Of a DNA stretch of 64,000 bases, positions 41,701-50,412 are shown piece after piece. Each line of letters opens with the position of its first letter. Within the stretch, counting starts at the first letter, position 1. Both the position numbers and the translations under genes were made by a program. Below the pieces are notes generated by a model. That model was given only the letters and a program-made list of their open reading frames with translations, was not told the origin of the DNA and did no database searches. Source of the DNA: Clostridia bacterium (GTDB taxonomy: Bacteria; Bacillota; Clostridia; UBA1381; UBA9506); contig JAFYVH010000011.1 of NCBI GenBank assembly GCA_017549205.1, positions 34,514 to 98,513 of the forward strand, written 5' to 3'.

Positions 41701-43069
41701 TCGATTGGATAATGTTGAGGTTAATTTGTCTGATGGTCACAAATATGCCTTTTGTGACATTAAAAAAGGGGAAAACATCATTAAATATGGCAATCCTATT
41801 GGATATGCGCTTTGTGACATCTGTCAGGGTGAACATGTGCATAGTCACAATATGAAAACAAATTTAAGCGGTAATATCACTTATACATATGCACCAGATT
41901 TTGTCCCCATTGAGCGAATCAAGACGGATAAAACCTTTATGGGTTATGTTCGTGAAAACGGTGATGTGGGTATTCGAAATGAAATATGGATTATCAATAC
42001 TGTGGGCTGTGTGAATAAGGTGGCAAAGAAACTTTCCGAATTGACCGGTGCCCGCCATTTTGAGCATCCCTTTGGCTGTTCGCAATTAGGTGACGACCAA
42101 ACCACCACACAACTTATTTTAAAAGGGCTTGTTAATCACCCCAATGCCGCCGGCGTTTTGGTGCTGGGATTGGGTTGTGAAAACAATAATATTGAGGTTT
42201 TCAAAAAAGTGCTGGGAGAATATAATCCCAGCCGCGTTAAGTTTTTAAATACCCGGGATTTTGATGATGAAATTGCGGAGGGTGTTTCATTGATTAACAC
42301 TCTCAAGACCTATGCGGAGACTTTTCAAAAGCAGCCTGTTCCCATTTCCAAGCTAAAGGTTGGTTTAAAGTGTGGCGGTAGTGACGGCTACAGCGGTATA
42401 ACGGCAAACCCCCTGGTTGGTTCTTTTTCTGACCGCATGATTGCCTATGGTGCAAGCTGTGTGCTCACAGAGGTGCCGGAGATGTTTGGGGCAGAGCATC
42501 TTTTAATGCAGCGGTGTCCCACCAAAGAGCTGTTTGACAAAACTGTGGCACTCATTAATGATTTTAAGGATTATTACACAAAGCACAATCAGGTGATTTA
42601 TGAAAATCCCTCTCCCGGTAACAAAGAAGGCGGCATCACTACTTTAGAGGAAAAATCCTTAGGCTGCGTTCAAAAAGGCGGCAGTGGAGAAGTGGCTGAT
42701 GTGCTTACCTATGGCGACGCTTTAACCAAAAACGGCTTGTCCCTGCTTAACGGTCCGGGCAACGACATTGTTGCCATTACCAACCTGACCGCAGCCGGTG
42801 TCCACATGATTTTGTTCACTACCGGTCGTGGTACGCCTGTTGGCGGTCCTGTGCCCACGGTGAAAATTGCCACCAATCATAATTTAGCCGAGAGAAAGAA
42901 GAATTGGATTGATTTTGATGCATCCCCTCTTTTAACCGGCACAAGCATGGAAGAGTTGACCGATGCACTGGAAACCTATTTGGTTAGCGTGGCGTCGGGC
43001 GTGGAAACTAAAAATGAAATGAATGACTATAGAGAAATTTCCATTTTCAAAGACGGCGTGGTGCTGTAA
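41690..43069 (+). CDS. uxaA: Altronate dehydratase
   Basis: UxaA dehydrates D-altronate to 2-keto-3-deoxygluconate. The 459-residue product has an N-terminal SAF-like domain with GEHVHSHNMKTNL, then the large catalytic domain with HPFGCSQLGDD, LGLGCENNN, LKCGGSDGYSGITANPLVG and CVQKGGSGEVADVL. Overlap with uxaB supports consecutive steps of one pathway. Isomerase (UxaC), KDG kinase, aldolase and a transporter are not in this window, so the pathway must be completed elsewhere. Confidence 0.9.
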   Translation: MLINRLDNVEVNLSDGHKYAFCDIKKGENIIKYGNPIGYALCDICQGEHVHSHNMKTNLSGNITYTYAPDFVPIERIKTDKTFMGYVRENGDVGIRNEIWIINTVGCVNKVAKKLSELTGARHFEHPFGCSQLGDDQTTTQLILKGLVNHPNAAGVLVLGLGCENNNIEVFKKVLGEYNPSRVKFLNTRDFDDEIAEGVSLINTLKTYAETFQKQPVPISKLKVGLKCGGSDGYSGITANPLVGSFSDRMIAYGASCVLTEVPEMFGAEHLLMQRCPTKELFDKTVALINDFKDYYTKHNQVIYENPSPGNKEGGITTLEEKSLGCVQKGGSGEVADVLTYGDALTKNGLSLLNGPGNDIVAITNLTAAGVHMILFTTGRGTPVGGPVPTVKIATNHNLAERKKNWIDFDASPLLTGTSMEELTDALETYLVSVASGVETKNEMNDYREISIFKDGVVL

Positions 43070-43070
43070 G

Positions 43071-43199
43071 CAAATTGAAAATGGAAAAGGCATAAAAATA
43101 AGGCATGTATAAACCAACTGTTTATACATGCCTTTCATTTATGTGGTTATAAAAGTAAATTCTCATTTTCCACTTTCCATTTTCAGTTATCAATTTGTT
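43071..43199. repeat. Intergenic element with imperfect terminal inverted repeats
   Basis: The left end CAAATTGAAAATGGAAAAG (43071-43089) is matched in inverted form by CTTTCCATTTTC (about 43173-43184) and CAATTTG (43191-43197), with a short insertion. It encloses the terminator at 43101-43133. Similar AATTGAAAATGGAAA-rich repeats occur between genes in gut Clostridia; here only one copy is present. Confidence 0.45.
43101..43137. terminator. Terminator between convergent uxaA and queA
   Basis: AGGCATGTATAAAC (43101-43114) pairs perfectly over 14 bp with GTTTATACATGCCT (43120-43133), loop CAACT, followed by TTCATTT. The left flank is A-rich, so it may act in both directions. Confidence 0.75.
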
Positions 43200-43225
43200 T
43201 ATTCAATGATATCATTGAATAAACA
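43196..43225. repeat. 30-bp perfect palindrome over the queA stop codon
   Basis: TGTTTATTCAATGAT joined directly to its exact reverse complement. It includes the last codons and stop of queA. It has no U-tract, so it is more likely an mRNA 3' end stabiliser or a protein site than a simple terminator. Confidence 0.6.
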
Positions 43226-44237
43226 TGGCGTCGCCAAAACTGAAGAACCGATAGCGCTCACAAACCGCTTCTTCATAGGCTTTCATAATCAAATCACGAC
43301 CAGCCAGCGCGCTGACCAGCATCATAAGAGTGGACTTTGGCAAATGGAAGTTGGTGATGAGTGCATCAGTCATTTTAAATTGGTAGCCGGGATAGATAAA
43401 AATGCTTGTCTCGCCGCTACCTGCGTGAATAACACCGCTACTATCTGCCAATGTTTCTACCACACGGGTAGCAGTGGTGCCAACACAGATAATGCGGCCG
43501 CCCTTTTCTTTAACATGATTGATGGTTGCAGCAGTTTCTTCAGTTACGCTGTAAAACTCGCTGTGCATCACATGGTCTTCAACCGTTTCTGCCTTAACAG
43601 GCCTGAATGTGCCCAAGCCCACATGCAATGTAACATAGGCAAGGGTTACACCTTTTTTCTGCAAAGCTTCTAACAGGGGCTGCGTGAAGTGCAATCCGGC
43701 GGTGGGTGCAGCAGCAGAGCCTTCAATTTTAGAATAAACCGTTTGATAACGCTCGCTGTCCTGCAATTTTTCCTTAATATAGGGTGGCAAGGGCATTTCG
43801 CCTAATGTTGCCAAAATTTCATTAAAAATACCTTGATAGAAAAAGCGTACAAGACGGTTGCCATCGGGCTTGACCTCTATAATCTCGGCCTTTAATTCTC
43901 CGTTTCCAAAGGACACGCGGTCGCCCACACGGCATTTTTTGCCCGGCCGCACCAGAGTTTCCCACACATCGCCCTCGATTCTGCGCAAAAGTAAAAATTC
44001 AACGGCACCGCCACCGGGCTCGCGATGCCCCAAAAGACGGGCTGGGATAACCCTTGTGTTGTTTAAAACCAAACAGTCACCGGGATGAATCATATCAATA
44101 ATGTCTGAAAAATGCCGGTGCTCTAAAATACCGGCATTTTTATGAACTGCAAGCAGACGGGAAGCCGTCCGGTCTGCCAGAGGTGTTTGTGCAATAAGCT
44201 CCTCCGGCAAGTTATAATCAAAATCGTTAACATTCAT
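43212..44237 (-). CDS. queA: S-adenosylmethionine:tRNA ribosyltransferase-isomerase
   Basis: QueA transfers the ribosyl part of SAM to preQ1 in tRNA, making epoxyqueuosine. The 341-residue product has [20 protein letters not shown] at the N terminus, the NTRVIPARL core, [10 protein letters not shown], and [15 protein letters not shown] near the end. ATG 44237 gives the usual start; the frame extends upstream into the RpiR gene but without family similarity. It lies eight bases after the RpiR stop. No preQ1 riboswitch was seen. Confidence 0.95.
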   Translation of the reverse strand: MNVNDFDYNLPEELIAQTPLADRTASRLLAVHKNAGILEHRHFSDIIDMIHPGDCLVLNNTRVIPARLLGHREPGGGAVEFLLLRRIEGDVWETLVRPGKKCRVGDRVSFGNGELKAEIIEVKPDGNRLVRFFYQGIFNEILATLGEMPLPPYIKEKLQDSERYQTVYSKIEGSAAAPTAGLHFTQPLLEALQKKGVTLAYVTLHVGLGTFRPVKAETVEDHVMHSEFYSVTEETAATINHVKEKGGRIICVGTTATRVVETLADSSGVIHAGSGETSIFIYPGYQFKMTDALITNFHLPKSTLMMLVSALAGRDLIMKAYEEAVCERYRFFSFGDAMFIQ

Positions 44238-44244
44238 AATAATC

Positions 44245-45153
44245 TCACTTTTCTGCTTCAGGTTGTAAAATTGCGGTATGTCCCAAATCGTTGTCATCAA
44301 CTGTGTCGTAGACATCATAATCGTGCCAGATGTTTTCAAGCAACTCAAAGTTTGTGTGCAAAACATCTTTATTCCGGGCAGCCAAGGCAACAATTAAAGC
44401 ATTGATAACCGAAAGAGGGGCCACCAACGAATCAACAAAGGACTCCATGTCGCTGCGAGCCAAAAGAGCAAAATCGGCATTTGCCTTTATGGGTGACAAA
44501 ATGCCATCGGTAATTCCCACAACGGTTACACCCTTGCTTTTGGCATAGCGCAGAGCGTTAATGGTGCGTTTGGAATAACGGGGAAAGCTGATTCCAATCA
44601 CAACATCCTCTTCATTAATTCGGTAGAGCTGTTCAAAAATCTCGCTGGCACTTACGCTGCTGACAACGGTTACATTATCAAATATCAAATTAAGATAAAA
44701 GCCCAAAAGTCCCGCCAGATAAGAGGCAGAACGAAGACCAATAATGTAAACGCGGCGCGCTTTTGCAATCACATTAACAACAGCATCAAACTCTTTTTGA
44801 TCAAGATCTGAAAGAGTGGTGCGGATTTTATCAATATCTGCATGAAGAACAGAAGATAAAATGTTTTCTGTATCCAGACGACCATAAGTCAGCTCCATGC
44901 GCTGTACGCTGGTCAGCTTAGATTTGGCATATTCCCAAAGAGCATGTTGAAAATTGTGATATTTTTCATAGCCAAGCTCAGCAGAAAAGCGAACAACGGT
45001 TGCCTCGCTGACGCCAGTGACCTGGCTAAGCTGTTCAACATTCATGTAAGCAGCTTTGTCATAGTGGTCAAGCACAAAGCGTGCAATGGCTTTTTGACCT
45101 TTGCTTAAAGTGTCAAAGCGCTCGGTAATAATACCAATGATGTTTTGATTCAT
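44245..45153 (-). CDS. MurR/RpiR family transcriptional regulator
   Basis: A 302-residue regulator with an N-terminal HTH_6 domain ([20 protein letters not shown] then [20 protein letters not shown]) and a C-terminal SIS sugar-phosphate domain ([40 protein letters not shown]). Family members sense sugar phosphates and control sugar or cell-wall catabolism. It sits between prs and queA, so its target is not obvious; the hexuronate genes downstream and convergent are one possibility. ATG 45153 is chosen because an upstream in-frame start would overlap prs. Confidence 0.9.
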   Translation of the reverse strand: MNQNIIGIITERFDTLSKGQKAIARFVLDHYDKAAYMNVEQLSQVTGVSEATVVRFSAELGYEKYHNFQHALWEYAKSKLTSVQRMELTYGRLDTENILSSVLHADIDKIRTTLSDLDQKEFDAVVNVIAKARRVYIIGLRSASYLAGLLGFYLNLIFDNVTVVSSVSASEIFEQLYRINEEDVVIGISFPRYSKRTINALRYAKSKGVTVVGITDGILSPIKANADFALLARSDMESFVDSLVAPLSVINALIVALAARNKDVLHTNFELLENIWHDYDVYDTVDDNDLGHTAILQPEAEK

Positions 45154-45163
45154 AATAGGCACC

Positions 45164-46120
45164 TTATCGGAACAATTCACTCATGGAAATATCACCATAA
45201 ATTCTCTTGATTGCTTCAGCAAAAACCGGTGCAACAGAGATGGATTTAATTTTGTCGATTTGCTTGTCCGCAGCCAGAGGAATGGTATCCAGCACTAAAA
45301 GTTCAGAAATGGGGCAGTTGTTAATTCTTTCAAGAGCAGGACCGGAAAGAACGGCATGAGTGCAGCAGGCATAAACCTCTTTAGCACCGCGTTCTTTTAA
45401 GGCAGTTGCGCCATTGGTGATGGTGCCGGCGGTGTCAATCATATCGTCGATTAAAATAACTTTTTTATCTTTAATGTCGCCGATGATGTTCATAACTTCA
45501 GATACATTGGGTTTGGGACGACGCTTGTCGATGATTGCAATGGGCACATTCAGACGGGAAGCAAAGTTTCTGGCACGGGTGACGCTGCCTAAGTCAGGTG
45601 AAACCACAACGAAATCCTCTAACTCGTCACGGAATTTGTTTAAGTAGTTTGAGGCCAGAATCGGTCCACCCAAGAGATGATCCACCGGGATGTTGAAAAA
45701 GCCCTGAATCTGTGCGGCGTGTAAATCCATTGTCAAAACACGGTTTGCACCGGCAGCTGTGATTAAATCAGCTACGAGTTTTGCTGAAATGGGATCGCGC
45801 GCTTTGGCTTTTCTATCCTGACGGGCATAGCCAAAATAGGGTATAACAGCGGTGATACGGCCGGCAGAAGCACGCTTTAATGCATCAATCATGATGAGCA
45901 ACTCCATCAAATGGTCGTTAACCGGATTACAGGTAGATTGGATAACGAACACATCAGAGCCACGAACGGATTCATAGATGTTAACGCCGATTTCACCATC
46001 GCTAAACATGTTTACCTCTGCGTCACAGACACCCAAGCCTAAACACTGGGCAATCCTCTGTGCCAAATCAGGATTGGCATTACAAGTGAAAATTTTAACG
46101 TCTTTGCCATGTGCAATCAT
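45164..46120 (-). CDS. prs: Ribose-phosphate pyrophosphokinase
   Basis: Prs makes PRPP from ribose 5-phosphate and ATP for nucleotide, histidine and tryptophan synthesis. The 318-residue product has [20 protein letters not shown], the ATP loop [14 protein letters not shown], metal and flexible-loop motif [13 protein letters not shown], and the PRPP-binding [10 protein letters not shown]. Usual length for class I enzymes. It may share a transcript with dnaD-dnaI upstream (88-bp gap). Confidence 0.96.
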   Translation of the reverse strand: MIAHGKDVKIFTCNANPDLAQRIAQCLGLGVCDAEVNMFSDGEIGVNIYESVRGSDVFVIQSTCNPVNDHLMELLIMIDALKRASAGRITAVIPYFGYARQDRKAKARDPISAKLVADLITAAGANRVLTMDLHAAQIQGFFNIPVDHLLGGPILASNYLNKFRDELEDFVVVSPDLGSVTRARNFASRLNVPIAIIDKRRPKPNVSEVMNIIGDIKDKKVILIDDMIDTAGTITNGATALKERGAKEVYACCTHAVLSGPALERINNCPISELLVLDTIPLAADKQIDKIKSISVAPVFAEAIKRIYGDISMSELFR

Positions 46121-46208
46121 GGTATAAATTCCCCTTTCCCTTATGTAGCGACATGCGCTTGTTTATTTATAGTCAGCCTGCGGGCGCAACTGCACCCATA
46201 GGACCGGA

Positions 46209-47225
46209 TTACTGTTCCTCTTGTTTGTATCGGTTAACCGAGGTTTTCAAACGCAAATCTTCACCAATAAACTGCAGGGTTTGATAGCTGCCGAAAATGC
46301 GACTAATAACACGCTCGGAATAGCGCTCAGCCAAATCCTTAAGGCCAAGGTTGGTGTTGATTATTGTTTTTTTGTTTGTAATTAAACGAGAATTCAAAAT
46401 GTCAAAGAGGGCAGCGTTTGTATAGGATGTCGAGAATTCAGCACCCAAATCGTCTAAAATCAGCAAGTCGCTGTCATAAAGACGCTCGGTTTGAGCTTTG
46501 AGACCGGCAAGGTCATCGCTGCGTTTAAACTTATAGTCCTCTAACAGTGAGACAATTTGATAAGTCGTTTCGTAAATGACGGAATAGCCCTTTTTAATCA
46601 GTTCCTTTGCAATGCAGGTTGATAAAAAGGTTTTGCCAAGACCTGACTGGCCCCAAAAAAGCAGATTTTTTTCTGTACGGTCAAAATCGTTAATAAAATT
46701 TGAGCAGATGGTCAGAATGTTCTGCATGGCGGTGTATGGCGAAATGCCATATTGCGGATCGATTTCTTGAGAATATAATGATAAGTCAAAAGTCTTAAAG
46801 CTTTGATTTCGCAACTGTTGAGAAAGATTTGATTTTTCAAAAGCCTTCATCACTAGGCGACGACGATAGCATTCGCAGGGCTTGTCTAAATCCGTGCCGG
46901 TATCCTGACAACGCTCGCACATATAGCGCATGGAAAGCTCATCGGCCGCAAAGCCATTTTCAATAAGCAAAGACTGCCGGCGGATTTGCAATGCCTTTTG
47001 ATGCTCACGAAGAGCCAAAAGACGCTGCTCAATGTCTGCCGGTGCAGAAACAGCCAAAGAAATAATGGAAAGACCGACTGATTGAATTTCCTGGTCGATG
47101 GCCTCAATTTCCGGCACAGCCTGATAGACTGCGGCACGCCGTGCAGTTAAATCCTCTTGGTTATGACGACGGATTTCTTCATATTCATTTTCAACAAGGA
47201 GATAGAGAGCGCGTTCATATGCCAT
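46209..47225 (-). CDS. dnaI: Primosomal helicase loader DnaI/DnaC-like ATPase
   Basis: A 338-residue AAA+ ATPase that loads the replicative helicase at origins. The N-terminal part has a coiled segment and a zinc-finger-like MCERCQDTGTDLDKPCECYR; the ATPase core has Walker A GQSGLGKT (about 195), Walker B LLILDDLGAE and sensor segments TNLGLKDLAERYSERVISR. Its start overlaps the end of dnaD by 11 bases, so the two replication-restart proteins are translationally coupled, as often seen in Clostridia. Confidence 0.9.
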   Translation of the reverse strand: MAYERALYLLVENEYEEIRRHNQEDLTARRAAVYQAVPEIEAIDQEIQSVGLSIISLAVSAPADIEQRLLALREHQKALQIRRQSLLIENGFAADELSMRYMCERCQDTGTDLDKPCECYRRRLVMKAFEKSNLSQQLRNQSFKTFDLSLYSQEIDPQYGISPYTAMQNILTICSNFINDFDRTEKNLLFWGQSGLGKTFLSTCIAKELIKKGYSVIYETTYQIVSLLEDYKFKRSDDLAGLKAQTERLYDSDLLILDDLGAEFSTSYTNAALFDILNSRLITNKKTIINTNLGLKDLAERYSERVISRIFGSYQTLQFIGEDLRLKTSVNRYKQEEQ

Positions 47226-48222
47226 TGTCTTCTTTCCTCCTATCTGTGCGATTCACATTTGCAAAAGCCTGACGCTGCAGCGCCTCGAAATCATAGCGAT
47301 CCGGTTTGCTGTTTTTAGCAGCAGGTTTCTTGCCACTTGCTACCTGGGCCGTGCTGCGAATGTTGTTGGCCGCCCATGATTCCATGATTTTATTCATGTA
47401 GGCAAAAGAGAGCTTGCCTGTTTGATTAACTGTTAATTCAAAGGCGGTTTTAACCATGTCAAGCGACATAGCCAGTTCATTTTGCCAATGTTTTATCAAG
47501 GTGAGTTCCCGGGCGGTTAAATGGCGTTCCTGAATGCCAATGATGGAACGGACACGGCCGGCATAGCTTAAAAACTCTTCTCGCTTTTCTATGTATGCCT
47601 TTGCTTTTTTTACTGTGTCAATACCGGCAGAAGCCCATTTGCCCACTTCTTTTTCCATATATTTCATAGAGCGCTTGCCCTTAGAAACGTAATACTCAAT
47701 CAAAACAATAATCACTTCAACGGGTAAAGCGTAAAAATCATAAAAAGAATATAAAAGTTCAGCATCAGCAGAACTTAAGGTTTTGCCTAAAATCTGGCTG
47801 ACAATGTTATACATTTGGCTCATGCGGGGATTTTCCCGGAGGCGCCGGCTGATTTCTGAACTTTTATAGCTGGGGCGAAAAGGAACAGAACCGTTTGCGG
47901 TATTCTTTGTATCAAAGCAAAATTCCACATCAAAATCACCATCATCCACACTGGTGAAACGATGGATTTTTAAAAGCCCCTGCGAACTGTAAAACAAAAA
48001 GGCATTCACAACATCTATACGACTGATTTTTAAATGCTCGGCAATGAAGTCGTTTGAAATGTTTAAATTGCCTGCTTGATATTGCCGCAATGTATATAAA
48101 TAGACGGCCAAATAAACGGTGGGGCAGCCAACCTCAGTCAGCAAATCCGCAACCCTATCCGGCACTCGAAAGCTGCCCGACTCAGGGCAGGGAGACTTTG
48201 ATGCAATAATCATGGTTGGCAC
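47215..48222 (-). CDS. DnaD domain replication initiation protein
   Basis: A 335-residue protein with an N-terminal winged-helix region (VYLAVYLYTLRQYQAGNLNI then FIAEHLKISRIDVVNAFLFY) and one or two C-terminal DnaD/DnaB2 domains (LLYSFYDFYALPVEVIIVLI; TVKKAKAYIEKREEFL). The YxxxIxxxW-type ending is seen in YMNKIMESWAANNI. It works with DnaI in helicase loading. ATG 48222 or 48213 may be used. A promoter lies about 140 bp upstream. Confidence 0.88.
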   Translation of the reverse strand: MPTMIIASKSPCPESGSFRVPDRVADLLTEVGCPTVYLAVYLYTLRQYQAGNLNISNDFIAEHLKISRIDVVNAFLFYSSQGLLKIHRFTSVDDGDFDVEFCFDTKNTANGSVPFRPSYKSSEISRRLRENPRMSQMYNIVSQILGKTLSSADAELLYSFYDFYALPVEVIIVLIEYYVSKGKRSMKYMEKEVGKWASAGIDTVKKAKAYIEKREEFLSYAGRVRSIIGIQERHLTARELTLIKHWQNELAMSLDMVKTAFELTVNQTGKLSFAYMNKIMESWAANNIRSTAQVASGKKPAAKNSKPDRYDFEALQRQAFANVNRTDRRKEDNGI

Positions 48223-48358
48223 CGTAACTTTCTTGCTTATGTTTATTCATCATTTTTGCTACTGCAATCGGAAATGAAGCAATGCTGCAAAGGGCTAAAA
48301 TGCAACAAAAAGACGATGTTTAAAGGTGTGAGTGCGGGATGCACGGTCACACATTTTC

Positions 48359-48387
48359 ATTATAACACACATCTAACAAAAAAGCAA
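48359..48387 (-). promoter_or_regulatory. Putative promoter of the dnaD-dnaI operon
   Basis: On the minus strand TTGCTT (48387-48382), 17-bp spacer, TATAAT (48364-48359) with extended TGT. The leader is about 130 nt. Confidence 0.6.
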
Positions 48388-48406
48388 AGAAAAATTCGTA
48401 TTTTGA

Positions 48407-48446
48407 CAAAAAAATACCACGTCAGCGTTAAAGCAGTAACGTGGTA
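48407..48446 (-). terminator. Intrinsic terminator of rpsO
   Basis: On the minus strand TACCACGT (48446-48439) pairs with ACGTGGTA (48422-48415) around a 16-nt loop and is followed by seven T (48414-48408). Confidence 0.75.
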
Positions 48447-48500
48447 CCTTTTAACCTTGCCGCCGGAAAAAATTTTTCGCAGGGCAAAGCTGTGAACAAA

Positions 48501-48764
48501 TTATTTTCTCAGGCCTAATTTTTCAATGATTGCACGGTATCTTTCAATGTCTACCTTTGTCAGATAGTTCAAAAGACCTCTGCGCTGACCAACCATCTTC
48601 AAAAGGCCGCGTCTTGAATGATGGTCTTTTTTGTAAACCTTAAGGTGCTCATTCAAGTGGTTGATACGCTCAGTTAAGATAGCGATTTGCACTTCCGGAG
48701 AACCGGTATCGGTTTCGTGCAGTTTGTACTTTGCGATGATTTCTTGTTTAACATCTGTTCTCAT
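48501..48764 (-). CDS. rpsO: 30S ribosomal protein S15
   Basis: S15 binds 16S rRNA early in 30S assembly. The 87-residue product has [40 protein letters not shown] and the ending [12 protein letters not shown] 48764 follows GGAGG at seven bases; longer frames have no family match. The approximately 90-nt leader is GC-rich compared with its surroundings and may hold an S15 autoregulatory fold, but I could not match a specific known S15 leader class. No pnp gene follows, unlike E. coli. Confidence 0.97.
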   Translation of the reverse strand: MRTDVKQEIIAKYKLHETDTGSPEVQIAILTERINHLNEHLKVYKKDHHSRRGLLKMVGQRRGLLNYLTKVDIERYRAIIEKLGLRK

Positions 48765-48859
48765 TTTGAAAACCTCCATAAAATTAAAATTCTCCGAACC
48801 CCGCGCCAAAGGTCAGTTTTTGAGGTGACACCTAAAGCCCGGATGTTGGAACAGAAACC

Positions 48860-48888
48860 ATTTTAGCACAAAACTCTGGCTTTGTAAA
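48860..48888 (-). promoter_or_regulatory. Putative promoter of rpsO
   Basis: On the minus strand TTTACA (48888-48883), 17-bp spacer, TAAAAT (48865-48860) with extended TGC. Confidence 0.6.
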
Positions 48889-48971
48889 GAGTTTTTTTAC
48901 AAAAAATTCATAATTTTCTGCATTTTATAGGGTTTCTTGCGTTAGTTTGCCGGCTGAAACTCAAAACTATA

Positions 48972-48998
48972 CAAAAAAAGAAAAGCAAAAGCCTTTCT
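48972..48998 (-). terminator. Putative terminator of veg
   Basis: A small hairpin (48979-48998, stem AGAAA-GC / GC-TTTCT with one mismatch, loop of four) is followed on the minus strand by six or more T. Confidence 0.5.
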
Positions 48999-49006
48999 AA
49001 AAAGTT

Positions 49007-49276
49007 TTATTGAATAACCTGCTTTGTGTCAACCACAGTAATCTCGATGGACTTGGTTAACACATCGGCATAGCTGTAAGACGCAGTTCTGTCTGTGTCA
49101 GCAAATTCTGAAATGCTGTCTAAAGTGACGAGAAAAATAGAGGGGTAGGTCTCTTTAATGATGCCGTGACGCGTGATAACACGCTTTCTACCTTTTTTGG
49201 CAGAAAGTTTGATTTTTTTGCCGACATTCTGGGAAAGCAACTCTTTCACACGCTGAATATCTGCCTTTTCAATCAT
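49007..49276 (-). CDS. veg: Veg family protein
   Basis: An 89-residue protein matching Veg of Firmicutes: ADIQRVKELLSQNVGKKIKL, KKGRKRVITRHGIIKETYPS, VTLDSISEFADTDRTASYSY, ADVLTKSIEI. Veg is highly expressed in Bacillus and has been linked to biofilm formation and spore outgrowth; its molecular role is not settled. ATG 49276 follows GGAAGTGAT. It has a perfect consensus promoter and its own terminator. Confidence 0.92.
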   Translation of the reverse strand: MIEKADIQRVKELLSQNVGKKIKLSAKKGRKRVITRHGIIKETYPSIFLVTLDSISEFADTDRTASYSYADVLTKSIEITVVDTKQVIQ

Positions 49277-49321
49277 GGTTATCACTTCCAATCCCTACTA
49301 TTTTAATATATTACTCATGGT

Positions 49322-49350
49322 ATTATAACATAATGACTTAATTATGTCAA
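49322..49350 (-). promoter_or_regulatory. Promoter of veg
   Basis: On the minus strand TTGACA (49350-49345), 17-bp spacer, TATAAT (49327-49322), perfect consensus with extended TGT. The Bacillus veg promoter is also a classic strong promoter. Confidence 0.88.
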
Positions 49351-49450
49351 GTATGCTGTCGTTTTTTGTGAAAAAAAGTCATTACGTTTGTAAAAGAAAG
49401 CCGATTTGAGTAAAAAACCTAAGGGATTCCGAAAAAAGAACAAAAAAAGG

Positions 49451-49479
49451 TTGACAATGAGAGGAAATTTGGATATAAT
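49451..49479 (+). promoter_or_regulatory. Promoter of the yceD-rpmF unit
   Basis: TTGACA (49451-49456), 17-bp spacer, TATAAT (49474-49479), perfect consensus, about 24 nt before the first start codon. Confidence 0.88.
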
Positions 49480-49502
49480 CAATACTTAGGGGAGTGGGTG
49501 CT

Positions 49503-50000
49503 GTGATTTTTGATGTTATGGCAATTTTAAAAACCGACGGGGCGCGCATTCAGTTAGAAGGCCCGTTGACACCGCCATCTAACCTGCAAGGCGAAGGCTT
49601 TGTTTTCAGTGAAGATGCGAGATTTTCTGGGGAACTGGAAAACATTGGTGGTGTTTTGGAACTATCTGTTTGTGCTGAGGGAACTTTTACGGTTCCTTGC
49701 GGACGGTGCATGAAAATCACAGAACAGCGCTTTAGCGTTTCTGTTCACGAAACGCTGGTTAAAGAAGGTGAAGAGGTTTCTGACCCCGATGAGGTTATAC
49801 CTTTTACCGGAACAAGCATTGATTTAGATGCTGTGATTTGGCCAAATGTTTTTTTAGCGCTTGACACCAAATATCTGTGTAAGGCAGATTGCCAGGGTTT
49901 GTGCGATCGGTGCGGCACTGATTTAAATGAAGGCCCCTGTAACTGCAAGGATGATGATATTGATCCGCGCTTAGCGGGTCTTGCAAAGCTTTTGCAGTAA
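49503..50000 (+). CDS. YceD/DUF177 family protein
   Basis: A 165-residue acidic protein upstream of rpmF, the conserved position of DUF177 (YceD). Conserved cysteines are seen in VPCGRCM and in a second pair region CKADCQGLCDRCGTDLNEG, the family signature (C-x-LC-x2-CG-x-x-L). In plants and E. coli members have been linked to 23S rRNA or L32-related processing; the mechanism is not known. The start is taken as GTG 49503, after GGGGAG; GTG 49494 is an alternative. Confidence 0.88.
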   Translation: MIFDVMAILKTDGARIQLEGPLTPPSNLQGEGFVFSEDARFSGELENIGGVLELSVCAEGTFTVPCGRCMKITEQRFSVSVHETLVKEGEEVSDPDEVIPFTGTSIDLDAVIWPNVFLALDTKYLCKADCQGLCDRCGTDLNEGPCNCKDDDIDPRLAGLAKLLQ

Positions 50001-50065
50001 ATACATGTTAAATTTGGCCTGAGGGCAAAAGCCACAAGGCCTGATCAAAATAGGAGGTGTAGCAC

Positions 50066-50245
50066 ATGGCAGTACCTAAGAGAAGAACCTCAAAAGCAAA
50101 GCGGGATTCAAGAAGGGCTAATTGGAAACTTGCAATTCCGGGCATTATTGCTTGTCCGCGTTGCGGCGAGCCGATCATGCCCCACAGAGTCTGCAAAGCC
50201 TGCGGATACTATAAAGGTAAGGAAGTAATCGCCAAGGCTGAATAA
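50066..50245 (+). CDS. rpmF: 50S ribosomal protein L32
   Basis: A 59-residue protein beginning [20 protein letters not shown], the normal L32 N terminus, with a zinc-ribbon [20 protein letters not shown] (C-x2-C ... C-x2-C). So this is the zinc-containing form of L32, unlike the C-minus copy some bacteria use in zinc starvation. AGGAGG (50053-50058) precedes the ATG. It follows yceD by 65 bp on the same transcript. Confidence 0.97.
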   Translation: MAVPKRRTSKAKRDSRRANWKLAIPGIIACPRCGEPIMPHRVCKACGYYKGKEVIAKAE

Positions 50246-50289
50246 TCTCATTCGTGAACTGGCAACGATTTTGCCGGGAGTGAGATTGT
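50244..50289 (+). promoter_or_regulatory. Nested hairpin directly after the rpmF stop codon
   Basis: The arms AATCTCATTC and GAGTGAGATT enclose GGCAA-CGATT-TTGCC. No U-tract follows, so it may protect the mRNA 3' end or be part of a composite terminator with the hairpin at 50349-50380. Confidence 0.45.
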
Positions 50290-50348
50290 AACGTTGTGTT
50301 GAAGCTGCGAGAAAGCTTCTTCCCTTGTTATAACTTGATTTTGCTTGC

Positions 50349-50384
50349 AAATAGAGAAGGCGATTTTGTCTTCTCTATTTTTGT
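50349..50384 (+). terminator. Putative terminator after rpmF
   Basis: AAATAGAGAAG (50349-50359) pairs perfectly with CTTCTCTATTT (50370-50380), 10-nt loop, followed by TTG. AU-rich with a short U-tract, so probably leaky to the next gene. Confidence 0.5.
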
Positions 50385-50412
50385 AAGTCGGTTTTTTGGG
50401 GAGGTGTCAGGC

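Noticed and set aside
43128..43673. 181-codon plus-strand frame opposite queA
   Set aside because: It runs across a terminator and antisense to conserved queA sequence; no promoter or ribosome site.
48256..48495. 79-codon plus-strand frame between dnaD and rpsO
   Set aside because: Lys/Cys-rich, no ribosome site, and it overlaps the minus-strand promoter and the rpsO terminator.
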